Made by a program: the position numbers and the translations under genes
Shown here: piece by piece, positions 17,370-25,572 of the stretch
Numbering within the stretch: position 1 is the stretch's first letter
Layout: each line of letters opens with the position of its first letter
Origin: Prado023 sp963697345
GTDB taxonomy: Bacteria; Actinomycetota; Actinomycetes; S36-B12; CAIYMF01
Assembly (NCBI GenBank): GCA_963697345.1
Contig: CAVONS010000018.1
Span: forward strand, 1 to 64,000
DNA length: 64,000 nt
Reading direction: 5' to 3'
The notes under the pieces: model-generated
The model's input: only the letters and a program-made list of their open reading frames with translations
Told to the model about the DNA's origin: nothing
Database searches by the model: none

Positions 17370-18545
17370 TCAGGCAATTGGTTCGGGCATATCCACTTCG
17401 AGGCCCCCGATCCAGACCCGGCGCGGGTTCCAGCCCTCGTCCCACCACACGAGGTCGGCCAGCGATCCGACGGCAATGTGGCCGATGTCGGTCCGGCCCA
17501 ACGACCGGGCAGCTGCCTCGGTTGTGGACGCGATCACGGTGGCCGGATCCAACCCGGCGGCCACCATCCGCCGGATGGCCTCGTCGAGGACGATCCCAGC
17601 CCCTGCGATGGTGCCATCATCACGCCGGCCCAGGCCAGTCTCATCGTTGGCGACTGCCTGGCCGCCGAACATCAGCGGGGTGTGGTTGGGCAGCCCGGCG
17701 GTGACGATGGCGTCGGTGACCCCAACAACTCGCCCGGGTGCCGCAGCGAAGACGATCCTCACGACCGCAGGATCCACATGCTGGCCGTCGATGATGGTCC
17801 CGATGAAGAACCGGGGATCGGCGAGCACTGCGCCGGGCACACCCGGCTCCCGGTGGCCGAACGGCCGTTGGGCGTTGAACAGGTGGGTGGTCATCGTGGC
17901 CCCCGCATCGGCGGCGGCCCACACCTGCTCCGCTGTGGCATCGGAGTGCCCGACCGACACGACGATGCCTCGGTCCACCAGCCGACGGATGGCATCCAGC
18001 GCACCGTCACGTTCCGGGGCCAGGGTGACGGTGAGCAGGACCTCGCGCGTCGACTCGTTGCCCAGCAACCGGTCGAGGGCTTGCGGCGAGGGATCCAGCA
18101 TGCACTCCGCGCGGTGCGCGCCCTTGCGCACCTCCGAGATGAACGGGCCCTCCAGATGGACCCCCAGGATCCGGCAGACCGGCTCTCCCGCGTGCCTGAC
18201 CTGCGCGGCCCGGGCCCGGTCGAACGCCAGATCCAGCTCAGCCAGCGGGGCGGTGATGATCGTTGGCTCCAGGCTGGTCACCCCGCGGACGGCCAGCCCG
18301 CTCAGGACCTCTTCCCACTGAGCTGGGGTGGCGTCGGCGAAGTCGGCGCCGAAGGAGCCATTGTTCTGCAGGTCCATGAGTCCGGGGGTCAGGGCCCCCG
18401 ATTCCAGGACGATCGTCGGCACGCCGGGGCCAGTCACCCGCTCAGAGACCTCAACGATCCGCCCATCTCGAATCGTCACCACGCCCGGACCAGTGAACTG
18501 TCCGTCGCGCAGCATTGCGGGAGCGGAGATCGACACATCACTCAT
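17370..18545 (-). CDS. nagA2: N-acetylglucosamine-6-phosphate deacetylase NagA, QxN metal-site type
   Basis: A second NagA-family deacetylase, 391 residues. The first metal motif reads TPGLMDLQNNG, that is Gln60-x-Asn62 in place of His-x-His, the same substitution as in E. coli NagA, which uses a single metal. Other active-site blocks remain: GVHLEGPFISEVRKGAH, VGHSDAT, THLFNAQRPFGHREPG and GVTDAI. The ATG at 18545 has GAAAGG seven bases upstream. It is separated from the main nag operon by the regulator and the trypsin-like gene and may have its own promoter. It could act on a related N-acetylated sugar phosphate. Confidence 0.85.
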   Translation of the reverse strand: MSDVSISAPAMLRDGQFTGPGVVTIRDGRIVEVSERVTGPGVPTIVLESGALTPGLMDLQNNGSFGADFADATPAQWEEVLSGLAVRGVTSLEPTIITAPLAELDLAFDRARAAQVRHAGEPVCRILGVHLEGPFISEVRKGAHRAECMLDPSPQALDRLLGNESTREVLLTVTLAPERDGALDAIRRLVDRGIVVSVGHSDATAEQVWAAADAGATMTTHLFNAQRPFGHREPGVPGAVLADPRFFIGTIIDGQHVDPAVVRIVFAAAPGRVVGVTDAIVTAGLPNHTPLMFGGQAVANDETGLGRRDDGTIAGAGIVLDEAIRRMVAAGLDPATVIASTTEAAARSLGRTDIGHIAVGSLADLVWWDEGWNPRRVWIGGLEVDMPEPIA

Positions 18546-18697
18546 CTCAGGACCTTTCACATTCGGCTGTGCCGTCGGTCGAGCACCTCGGCCACGCTAC
18601 GCCCCGAGCCAATCCGAAGCCCGCCGCACGGTGCCGCGGCACTGGATACCCATCGGCGCGACACTCATCGCATCCCAGTGCAGTACTCCTACTGGCT

Positions 18698-18939
18698 GTG
18701 AGCATCACGCCCACCCCAGCCAGTCCGAGCCAGCCCTCCGAGCGCGCCGGTTGGGCGCCCCGGCTGTTTGCTGTTTCACTGAGTCGGTGCTGGCGTTCAC
18801 GGCGGGGATGGTCATCTTCTTCGGCCTGTCCATCCTGCTCACCGGGATGCGCGACGAGGGGGCAGGCGCCCGCAGGTTCATGATCATCATGACCGGGGCA
18901 TTCTCCGGACTCCTCGCCCTGCAGGTCGTCCTGAGGTGA
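18698..18939 (+). pseudogene. Small two-helix membrane protein, apparently frameshifted
   Basis: A GTG at 18698 begins SITPTPASPSQPSERAGWAP and RLFAVSLS. The hydrophobic continuation VLAFTAGMVIFFGLSILLTG with the second helix FMIIMTGAFSGLLALQVVLR is in a different frame, reached by stepping back one base near 18780. Together they make an about 80-residue protein with two membrane helices, overlapping cutC by four bases. It may be a real frameshift or a sequencing error; alternatively the short part from GTG 18787 is made alone. Function unknown. Confidence 0.4.
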
Positions 18940-19658
18940 CGAGGGTGCGATCGGCCCTGCTGGAGGTCATTGCCACTGGCCCTCGTGACTGTCGGGGTGC
19001 CGACGCGGGCGGGGCGGACCGGTTGGAGGTTGTGTCGGGGATGGAGGCCGATGGGCTGACCCCGGTGCCGTCGACGGTGCGAGAGATCCTGGAGTCCACA
19101 GGGCTGCCGATCCGGGTGATGATCCGCCCTCGGGGTGACTTCACTGCCCGGGTGGGTGAGGTGGAGCGGCTGGGTGACCTGGTCGATGACCTCTCTGCCA
19201 TCGGAGCCCACGGGTTCGTGTTCGGTTTCCTGCGTGCTGACGGTCAGGTCGACCTCGATGCCGTCGCCCACCTGGCCGGGCGCGTCGTTCAGGCGGGTCG
19301 GGTGTGGACGTTCCACCGGGCCATCGACCATGCTGTCGATCGAGACCGTGCCTTCGGCGAGTTGGACGCCCTGCCGGGGCTGACGGCGGTGCTGACTGCC
19401 GGCTCTGAAGCAGGCGTGACCGACGGCTGGGCGGACCTGCGCCAGCGAGCGGGCACCTCCTGGGGCAGTCGCCTGTTGGTGGGCGGTGGGTTGCGGCCGG
19501 AGCATGTCACTGGCCTGGTCCGCGCCGGGATCCGGTCCTTCCACATCGGTTCGGGTGCGCGAGCAACAGGGCGGTGGTCCGAACCGGTTTCGGCCGAGGA
19601 GGTAGGGACATGGCGACTGCTGCTGGACCGGGAAGTCGCCGCGGCTGATGCTCGCTGA
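18936..19658 (+). CDS. cutC: CutC family protein
   Basis: A TIM-barrel CutC protein of 240 residues, historically linked to copper homeostasis though the biochemical role is unsettled. Landmarks are the N-terminal ADAGGADRLEVVSG, PIRVMIRPRGDF, GAHGFVFGFLRADGQVD, VWTFHRAIDHA and VLTAGSEAGV. The GTG start overlaps the preceding stop. In several actinobacteria CutC genes accompany sugar catabolic genes, which suits this amino-sugar island. The truncated HAD gene overlaps its 3' end. Confidence 0.85.
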   Translation: MTRVRSALLEVIATGPRDCRGADAGGADRLEVVSGMEADGLTPVPSTVREILESTGLPIRVMIRPRGDFTARVGEVERLGDLVDDLSAIGAHGFVFGFLRADGQVDLDAVAHLAGRVVQAGRVWTFHRAIDHAVDRDRAFGELDALPGLTAVLTAGSEAGVTDGWADLRQRAGTSWGSRLLVGGGLRPEHVTGLVRAGIRSFHIGSGARATGRWSEPVSAEEVGTWRLLLDREVAAADAR

Positions 19659-19817
19659 GCAGCACCACGACCTGCCCAGCTCGCCGAACGCCCGACCCGG
19701 CCGGACATCCGGCTGATCGCCACCGATATGGACCGCACCTTGCTGGGGGGTGATGGGGCGATTCACGACGAGTTCTGGCCGCTGGCCGACGAGCTCTTCG
19801 CGCGCGGTGTCACCTTC
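19648..19817 (+). pseudogene. HAD-family hydrolase gene cut off by the att-like repeat
   Basis: A possible ATG (19648) overlaps the cutC end. The frame that carries DIRLIATDMDRTLLGGDG and then EFWPLADELFARGVTF matches the N-terminus of Cof-type HAD phosphatases, including the DxDxT nucleophile motif (with Arg in place of the usual Gly). It shares the cutC frame, so reaching it from the ATG needs a shift. At 19818 the HAD sequence stops and the tRNA-Arg-derived repeat begins, running to a TGA a few codons later. About 80% of the enzyme is missing. Confidence 0.7.
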
Positions 19818-19878
19818 AATGCCCCCAAGGCAATTCCCAAGCCACAGGCCGCAGGTTCGAATCCTGCCGGGGGCACCG
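19818..19878 (+). repeat. att-like fragment of tRNA-Arg(CCT), copy 2
   Basis: Identical to 8786-8846 at 59 of 61 positions, same orientation, 11,032 bp apart. The two changes fall in the anticodon region (TCCTAAACC becomes TCCCAAGCC), while the T arm and 3' acceptor strand are intact. The left edge coincides exactly with the truncation point of the HAD gene. Outside the 61 bp the flanks of the two copies are unrelated. Confidence 0.7.
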
Positions 19879-19979
19879 TGTGAGCGGTGCAGGGGCGACG
19901 GCGTTGTCCGTGAAGGGTCGGGATCGACCCGTCGGGAGCCTGGGCCGGTCTGGTCGTGTCTTCGACGTCCGTACGTGGC

Positions 19980-19985
19980 TACCGT
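19980..19985 (+). promoter_or_regulatory. -10 element (TACCGT) of a leaderless transcript
   Basis: TACCGT fits TANNNT and is six bases from the GTG at 19992. It supports that GTG as the antiporter start over the in-frame codon at 19956, which lacks a ribosome site. Confidence 0.45.
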
Positions 19986-19991
19986 GTGGAT

Positions 19992-21284
19992 GTGGCCGAA
20001 GCTACGTCCCCGGAGCTGATCGCGGCGGTCCTGTTCGCCGCTCTGGTCCTCGCCTTCTGCCTTGTCGCGGGGCTGCTGACCAGGTGGCTTGTCACTGCTC
20101 CCCTGGCCTTCGTGGTCATTGGCGCGATCCTCGGGTTCACGCTGGCCCCCGACGGGACCGCCGCGGCGCTGGGGATCAAGGTCCTCGCGGAGATCACGCT
20201 CGTGCTGATCCTCTTCCACGACGCGGCACAGGTGCGCCCGGGGCAGATCGGGAACGACCGGGGTCTGGTGGGGCGCCTGCTCCTGATCGGCTTCCCACTG
20301 ACGATCCTCGCCGGCTACGGGCTGGCTCGCGTGCTGTTCCCCGACCTCGATCCCATGATGGCGCTCCTGCTGGCCGCCGCGCTGGCCCCGACCGACGCGG
20401 GCCTGGGCGCTGCGACCGTCCTCAACCCGGTGGTGCCCACCCGGGTACGGCGGATGCTCAACGTCGAGAGCGGACTCAACGATGGCCTGGCGACGCCGAT
20501 CGTGCTGTTCGCGGTGGCCGCGATCGCCGGAGCGGAGGGCTTGGCGCCCGGGCAGTCGCTGGCGGTCGCCGGCGTCGAGCTCGTGATCGGTGTCGCGGTC
20601 GGTGCGGCCGTGGGAGGCGCCAGTGGCCTGCTCCTCGGCTGGTCGCGGACCAGGGGCGACAGCACGGTGAGCAGTCGTGTCCTGGCGGTGCTCATGATCC
20701 CGCTGCTGGCGTACGGGTTGGCGCTGGTCGTCTCGGGGAACGGCTTCGTGGCCGCGTTCGTGTCGGGGACGGCGTTCACGGGCTCGGCACGATGGGTCGA
20801 GGAGGAGGATCCCCTACGGTTGACGGAGTCCTTCTCCGACCTCACGGCGGCAGCCGTCTGGCTGGTGTTCGGGATGGCCGCCGTCCCCTTCATCTGGCGC
20901 GACGTCACCGCTGCCCAGGTGGTCTTCGCAGTGCTGGCGCTGACTGCCCTGCGGATGGTCCCGGTCGCGTTGAGCCTGGTTGGCTCCGGCCTGCGCCCGG
21001 TGACCCTCGCCTTCATCGGTTGGTTCGGGCCCCGAGGGCTCGCCTCTGTCATCTTCGGGTTGATCGCGCTGGAATCCCTTGCCCCCGACGCGGGCCTGCG
21101 CACCGTCCTGGCCACCATCTCGGTCACGGCGCTGCTCAGTGTCATCGCGCACGGATTCAGCGCCCAGCCCCTGGCCGTCCGGTACGGCACTTGGGCAGCC
21201 GACGAATGCCCCGCGGTCGAGATGCAGACGTCCATCGCGGCGCGCACCCGACGTGGGATCCCTGCACCGACACGCGATGATTGA
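19992..21284 (+). CDS. CPA1-type cation:proton antiporter
   Basis: An integral membrane protein of 430 residues with about 12 hydrophobic segments, of the monovalent cation/proton antiporter-1 family (Na+/H+ or K+/H+ exchange). Typical blocks are the PTDAGLGAATVLNPVVP and VESGLNDGLATPIVLF motifs, where the Asp residues (PTD, LND) form the ion site, and IGWFGPRGLASVIFGL with the conserved Arg. It differs from the KefB type by the absence of a TrkA domain. The ion is not predictable. Confidence 0.85.
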   Translation: MAEATSPELIAAVLFAALVLAFCLVAGLLTRWLVTAPLAFVVIGAILGFTLAPDGTAAALGIKVLAEITLVLILFHDAAQVRPGQIGNDRGLVGRLLLIGFPLTILAGYGLARVLFPDLDPMMALLLAAALAPTDAGLGAATVLNPVVPTRVRRMLNVESGLNDGLATPIVLFAVAAIAGAEGLAPGQSLAVAGVELVIGVAVGAAVGGASGLLLGWSRTRGDSTVSSRVLAVLMIPLLAYGLALVVSGNGFVAAFVSGTAFTGSARWVEEEDPLRLTESFSDLTAAAVWLVFGMAAVPFIWRDVTAAQVVFAVLALTALRMVPVALSLVGSGLRPVTLAFIGWFGPRGLASVIFGLIALESLAPDAGLRTVLATISVTALLSVIAHGFSAQPLAVRYGTWAADECPAVEMQTSIAARTRRGIPAPTRDD

Positions 21285-21348
21285 GCGCCGTACGCCGTCC
21301 GCAGTCCCGTGAGTGATTCGTCGGGGAGGGGCGTCGACCCGTTCTGCT

Positions 21349-21678
21349 TCAGCGTCGAGGGGAATCGAGGACCGAGCGCGCGCGCGACAGGTCCTCGGCC
21401 CAGACCATGACGCGACGACCCTCGGTGGTGTCCACCTCCCGACAGCGGACGCCGGCCGCGGCCAACTGGGCAACCACGGCGTGCGAGGTCCGGGAGTTCG
21501 AGGGGCTGGCGACGGGAATCATGAGCCCGTACTCCTCGGCCGATCCGGCCGTCGGCGGGACCTCGATCAGCGACGTTCCTGTTCGGCTGGCCCACTTCGC
21601 AACCATCGCCAGCCCGCCGAGTGCCATGACGGCGATGAAGGGCCCGAAGAGGAAGGAGTAGGAGCCCCAGTTGCTCAC
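21349..21678 (-). CDS. Small membrane protein with a DUF2007-like tail
   Basis: About 109 residues: one N-terminal membrane helix (FLFGPFIAVMALGGLAMVAKW) and a soluble domain (YGLMIPVASPSNSRTSHAVV to VWAEDLSRARSVLDS). The soluble part resembles the DUF2007 'putative signal transducing' fold (residue shuffle, then VxxxDxxxAxxxL). The GTG at 21678 is likely; one at 21684 adds two residues. No operon partner is obvious; the GNAT gene upstream is on the same strand. The role is unknown. Confidence 0.55.
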   Translation of the reverse strand: MSNWGSYSFLFGPFIAVMALGGLAMVAKWASRTGTSLIEVPPTAGSAEEYGLMIPVASPSNSRTSHAVVAQLAAAGVRCREVDTTEGRRVMVWAEDLSRARSVLDSPRR

Positions 21679-21757
21679 GGACACGATTGTGCGCCGGAAT
21701 CGATGCCCACGCGAGTGGTCGAGCGCCTGGGGCGCGACAGCCGCGCTGGGGTGTGGC

Positions 21758-22372
21758 TCAGCCCAGCCGGCGGACGAGCGTGATCCCGTGCGCCTCGCGG
21801 CCCATGTCCCAGCGCGAGAAGCCCACGTGCTCGTAGAAGGCGATCGCGGCCCGGTTCCGCGGGTCGACACCGAGATGGACCCCGTGGGCACCGGCGTCGT
21901 GGAGTCCGGAGAGGAGCTCGGCGATGAGCAGCCGTCCCAGGCCCCGGCCCTGCGCGGCGGGGAGCAGGTCGATGTGCAGGTGCGCTGGGTAGTTGGCCAC
22001 GACACCCGCCTCGGGGGCTGGCGGCTGGTGGATGGCGTCCACGAGCCTTTGGTCGGCGGCCGTTCGGGGGGGCTGTCCAGGACGGGCCGGGCGGGGGTGG
22101 TGCCTGCGCAGGGTGGGCCACCAACTGTCCTCACAGGCGGCCGCGAACGCCACGCTGTCGGGGGTGCCCACCGCGTAGCCGAGGATCTGGCCCTGCTCAT
22201 CGAGTGCCGCGCGGCCGACGCTGGGCGCGACATGCAGGTAGGGACCGACGTACACGTCCCCCAGCAGGCCGGGGTCCCCATGCAGCGGGGAGGCGTCCCC
22301 GCCCGCATCCCCGGTCAGCAGGCATATCCGGTACAGCGCCGGGGCATCGGCAGGCGTTGTTGACCGGAGCAC
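21758..22372 (-). CDS. GNAT family N-acetyltransferase
   Basis: A 204-residue acetyl-CoA-dependent transferase. The acetyl-CoA loop reads LLPAAQGRGLGRLLIAEL (Q/RxxGxG/A), preceded by strand AHLHIDL and followed by HLGVDPRNRAAIAFYEHVGF, the normal motif B. The first half (YRICLLTGDAGGDAS) resembles GNAT domains found with sugar- or amine-modifying enzymes. The acceptor is unknown. Confidence 0.8.
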   Translation of the reverse strand: MLRSTTPADAPALYRICLLTGDAGGDASPLHGDPGLLGDVYVGPYLHVAPSVGRAALDEQGQILGYAVGTPDSVAFAAACEDSWWPTLRRHHPRPARPGQPPRTAADQRLVDAIHQPPAPEAGVVANYPAHLHIDLLPAAQGRGLGRLLIAELLSGLHDAGAHGVHLGVDPRNRAAIAFYEHVGFSRWDMGREAHGITLVRRLG

Positions 22373-22518
22373 ACATCGATCCTGCCATCCACGGACAAGG
22401 GCCGGGGCGCCCGCCGAATCGACGAACGCCCGTGGGTGGCCCGGGAGAGGTCAGCTGGCGATGGGGTCCAGAGGGTTCGTCGCCGGGCCGGTCGCGAAGA
22501 AGACCAAGGAGGCAGCGC

Positions 22519-24387
22519 TCACTTCAGGCGGATCCTTGCCTGTGCCGGCGCCCCGTAGCCGACCGCGTTGCGCGCCTGGACCTTGACCACATAGGTCCGG
22601 CGCTTGACAAGCTTCTTCGTCCGGCACTTCGTGCTCGTCGCCTTTGCTGCGCACCGTGCGCGCTGCTTGAGCTTCTTCTTGGCGCGCAGCAGGACACGGA
22701 CGCGGTACTTGGTGACCTCTGCGGTGCCGTCGGGGACCGGCGCCGACCAGCGCACCACGAGCCGTCGATTCTTGGCCTTCACACGCACGGAGCCCGGTGC
22801 CCCGGGCGGGTTTGTCGCCCGGTCGACACCTGCTGTGGGCGGGGGCGGGGCGGGGGGCGGGGTGGGCGGCGCGGTGGTGTCCGTGGCCGGGGTCACCAGG
22901 GGCCCGCTGACGGGGAGCCCTGTGCACGTGAATGACCCCCAGGCCCGGCAGTCGACCGGGGCGTGATCCAGGCGGGTCAGCGTCACCTGGTCTCCACTAT
23001 TGGCAAGCAGGCTCGCGGTCCGACCCACGTGCAGCGTGGTGCCGGTGTCGGTCCCAACCCCCATCGACACACGCAGCGTGCCCCCCGCAGCGATCGTGGT
23101 CGTTGGTGGGAAGGGGTACTGCGAGCCGCGCCGACCCAACGCGTAGCCGCCGAGTGCAATGGAAGCTGAGGTTGTGTTGCGGAACTCCACGTACTCCCCG
23201 GCCGCTGTGTCGCTGCCCGGCGGGTCGTACTGCACGGAATCGATGACGACCCTGCCGACGAGCGGGTCGGTGCACGCACTCGGATCGCAGGGGTAGTGGT
23301 ACCAGGCCTGAAGGTTGCCGTAGGCGTACCCGGGCTGGGTGTCATGGACGTAGGCGCCGTCACCGTAGAAGTAGTTGTCGGCAGGTGTGAAGTTGGCGAA
23401 CATGTTGTCCGGACCACCGAAGTAGAAGTCCTGCGGCAGGGGAGTTCCCGGCGCCCCGGAACCACTGTGCACGCGGATGTGGCCGCTCGGGGCCAGGACG
23501 GTTCCGGCCGGGACGGTGAAGGTGGTCAGCGAGGAGTCGCGGACCGTCCAGCCGCTGATGTCCAGGGCTGTCGCCCCCTCGTTGACCACCACGACGAACT
23601 CGGTGCCCGAATCGCTGCCGATGGGGTCCGAGACGATCCATGTGCGGACCGGGGCCCGGGTCGAGGGCCCGCAGTAGCCCGAGGACCACAGCCCGCGCTG
23701 TGCTGCTGCCGCCGCGTCGACAAGGCGGCGGTACTCGAGGTTGTGCGTGTACTCGGGCTTCTCCTCGTCGCCGACACTGTGTGGGAACCACATGGCATGG
23801 CCGCTGGCCATCACTGCGCGCCCTGCATCCACCCACTCCCCTGATGGGTCCTGGTAGTAGACCGACCGGGCGAGCCGTCCGCCGGAGTAGTCGTCCTCGA
23901 CTGAGCGCGCTGACAGGGAGCGCAGCTGCACCGCCGTTCCCACCGGCAGCACGGAGGCGAGGGTGGCAGTGGCCAGGCTGGAGCGGCACTGCTCGCTGGC
24001 CGATCCACCGGAGGCGCCGGCCTTCTCCGGGGCCTGGATGCCGATCAGCCGGATGCGGCAGCGGTCCAGGTCGCCGTCGTCGGCCGGCATCGACCCGTCG
24101 GCGTTGACCCGCTCGGCGCAGTAGGACCGGGCGCTGGTTGAGCTGGGGGCGATGAACTGGGGATCCCGGGCCGTCTGGATGTCGACGGTCACGGTGTCGC
24201 CATCGACGATGTACCGGATGACGCCGGTCTCCCACGTCTGCTCGGGCTGGGGAGTCAGGGCGCTGGAGGATGGCGCGACTGCCGCCAGCCCGCCGGCGAG
24301 GAGGGCAAGGGTGCAGGCCACCGAGACCAGTCCCCGACGCGCGTCTGGGCGAGCGAAGGCGCTCGGCCACCACGACCTGCGGTCCAT
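22519..24387 (-). CDS. Secreted thermonuclease-like protein with probable lamin-tail and Fn3 domains
   Basis: A 622-residue exported protein. After a signal peptide (CTLALLAGGLAAVAPSSSA, about residues 20-40) comes a staphylococcal-nuclease domain (RYIVDGDTVTVDI, then RIRLIGIQAPEK and a later NLEYRRLVDAAAAAQRGLW). Two stretches with lamin-tail character follow (ALDISGWTVRDSS with VLAPSGHIRVH, and VDSVQYDPP-like 'VVIDSVQYDPPG' with EYVEFRNTTSASIALGGYAL). A proline-rich linker and a C-terminal Fn3-like module with a very basic face complete it. It should hydrolyse DNA or RNA outside the cell. The ATG at 24387 follows a GGGGGG tract. Confidence 0.78.
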   Translation of the reverse strand: MDRRSWWPSAFARPDARRGLVSVACTLALLAGGLAAVAPSSSALTPQPEQTWETGVIRYIVDGDTVTVDIQTARDPQFIAPSSTSARSYCAERVNADGSMPADDGDLDRCRIRLIGIQAPEKAGASGGSASEQCRSSLATATLASVLPVGTAVQLRSLSARSVEDDYSGGRLARSVYYQDPSGEWVDAGRAVMASGHAMWFPHSVGDEEKPEYTHNLEYRRLVDAAAAAQRGLWSSGYCGPSTRAPVRTWIVSDPIGSDSGTEFVVVVNEGATALDISGWTVRDSSLTTFTVPAGTVLAPSGHIRVHSGSGAPGTPLPQDFYFGGPDNMFANFTPADNYFYGDGAYVHDTQPGYAYGNLQAWYHYPCDPSACTDPLVGRVVIDSVQYDPPGSDTAAGEYVEFRNTTSASIALGGYALGRRGSQYPFPPTTTIAAGGTLRVSMGVGTDTGTTLHVGRTASLLANSGDQVTLTRLDHAPVDCRAWGSFTCTGLPVSGPLVTPATDTTAPPTPPPAPPPPTAGVDRATNPPGAPGSVRVKAKNRRLVVRWSAPVPDGTAEVTKYRVRVLLRAKKKLKQRARCAAKATSTKCRTKKLVKRRTYVVKVQARNAVGYGAPAQARIRLK

Positions 24388-24504
24388 CTGTCCCCCCGGA
24401 CTCGGCACTCCAGTGCAGCGAACGTAGCAGGGCGCAGCGCCATCGAGGCCCTATCAAGGGCCAAGGATGTGGATATCAGTCGGTGAAGGCGATCAGCACC
24501 CTGC

Positions 24505-24527
24505 ACACGCGCCAAGTGAGCGCGTGT
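24505..24527. promoter_or_regulatory. Perfect inverted repeat upstream of the DrrA-type gene
   Basis: ACACGCGC and GCGCGTGT flank a seven-base centre, 26 bp before the ABC ATPase start. It may be a repressor operator or a leader hairpin. No regulator gene is adjacent. Confidence 0.5.
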
Positions 24528-24552
24528 CGGTGCGGTGGTGTTTCATCTGCCC

Positions 24553-25572
24553 ATGGGTGCGATCTCCGCTGAAGGCCTGGTCAAGGTGTTTCCGAGCCGT
24601 TCCGGTGAGGTGCGGGCCCTCGACGGTGTGGACCTCGACGTCCCCACCGGCAGCGTCCTGGGCCTGCTCGGACCCAACGGAGCCGGCAAGACCACCACCG
24701 TGCGCATCCTGGCCACGCTGCTCACTCCGGACGCCGGACGGGCAACCGTCAACGGGATCGACGTCGCTGCCGACCCCCAGGGAGTTCGGCGCGCGATCGG
24801 GCTGTCCGGCCAGTACGCGGCCGTCGATGAGTACCTGACCGGGCGGGAGAACCTGGTCATGGTGGGTCGGCTGTACCACATGGGTACGCAGGCAGCCGCT
24901 CTGCGCGCGAAGGAACTGCTCGAGGACTTCGACCTCGTGGAGGCAGCGGACAGGCCGACCAAGACGTACTCCGGTGGCATGCGCCGGCGCCTGGACCTCG
25001 CAGGGGCCCTGGTCGCACGGCCTCCCATCATCTTCCTCGATGAGCCGACGACGGGGCTCGACCCGCGCAGCCGCATCGGGCTCTGGGAGGTCATCGAGGG
25101 CCTCGTGGCGCAGGGGACCACCGTGCTCCTGACCACGCAGTACCTGGACGAGGCGGACAAGCTCGCTGACTCGATCGCCGTGGTCGACCGGGGGCAGGTC
25201 ATCGCGCGCGGGACCTCCGACCAGCTCAAGGCGCAGGTCGGAGGTGAGCGGCTGGCGGTGACCGTCGGCCCGGGGCAGGTGGCCGATGCCCGCGAGGTCC
25301 TGGACCGGCTGGCCACCGGCGCCCTCGACGTCGACGAGCACGCGCGACGATTGGTGGCGCCGGTCGCCGGTGGTGCGGCCGCGCTCCTCGACGCGGTGCG
25401 GGCCTTCGACGAGCGCAACGTGGACATCCTCGACATCGGCGTGCGCCGGCCCACACTCGACGACGTCTTCCTGCAACTGACCGGGCATCACGCCGAGGAG
25501 ACCTCAGAAGCAGCATCCACGCCACGCTCGGACACCTCCGGCGCTGGCCAGGCGGAGGGATCGAGCACATGA
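24553..25572 (+). CDS. ABC transporter ATP-binding protein, DrrA (drug exporter) type
   Basis: A 339-residue ATPase that would power export of a drug-like or lipid substrate through the permease encoded next. Walker A is GPNGAGKT near residue 40, the signature is YSGGMRRRLDLAGAL, Walker B is IIFLDEPTTGLD, and the H-loop region reads LLTTQYLDEAD, the Q/D form characteristic of DrrA. The C-terminal extension (GVRRPTLDDVFLQLTG) is also DrrA-like. The ATG at 24553 begins just before the conserved 'ISAEGLVKVF'. It overlaps the permease by four bases. Confidence 0.88.
   Translation: MGAISAEGLVKVFPSRSGEVRALDGVDLDVPTGSVLGLLGPNGAGKTTTVRILATLLTPDAGRATVNGIDVAADPQGVRRAIGLSGQYAAVDEYLTGRENLVMVGRLYHMGTQAAALRAKELLEDFDLVEAADRPTKTYSGGMRRRLDLAGALVARPPIIFLDEPTTGLDPRSRIGLWEVIEGLVAQGTTVLLTTQYLDEADKLADSIAVVDRGQVIARGTSDQLKAQVGGERLAVTVGPGQVADAREVLDRLATGALDVDEHARRLVAPVAGGAAALLDAVRAFDERNVDILDIGVRRPTLDDVFLQLTGHHAEETSEAASTPRSDTSGAGQAEGSST

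Noticed and set aside
17370..18545. NagA2 as an inactive enzyme because HxH is missing
   Set aside because: E. coli NagA has the same QxN motif and is active with one metal; the other active-site residues are present.
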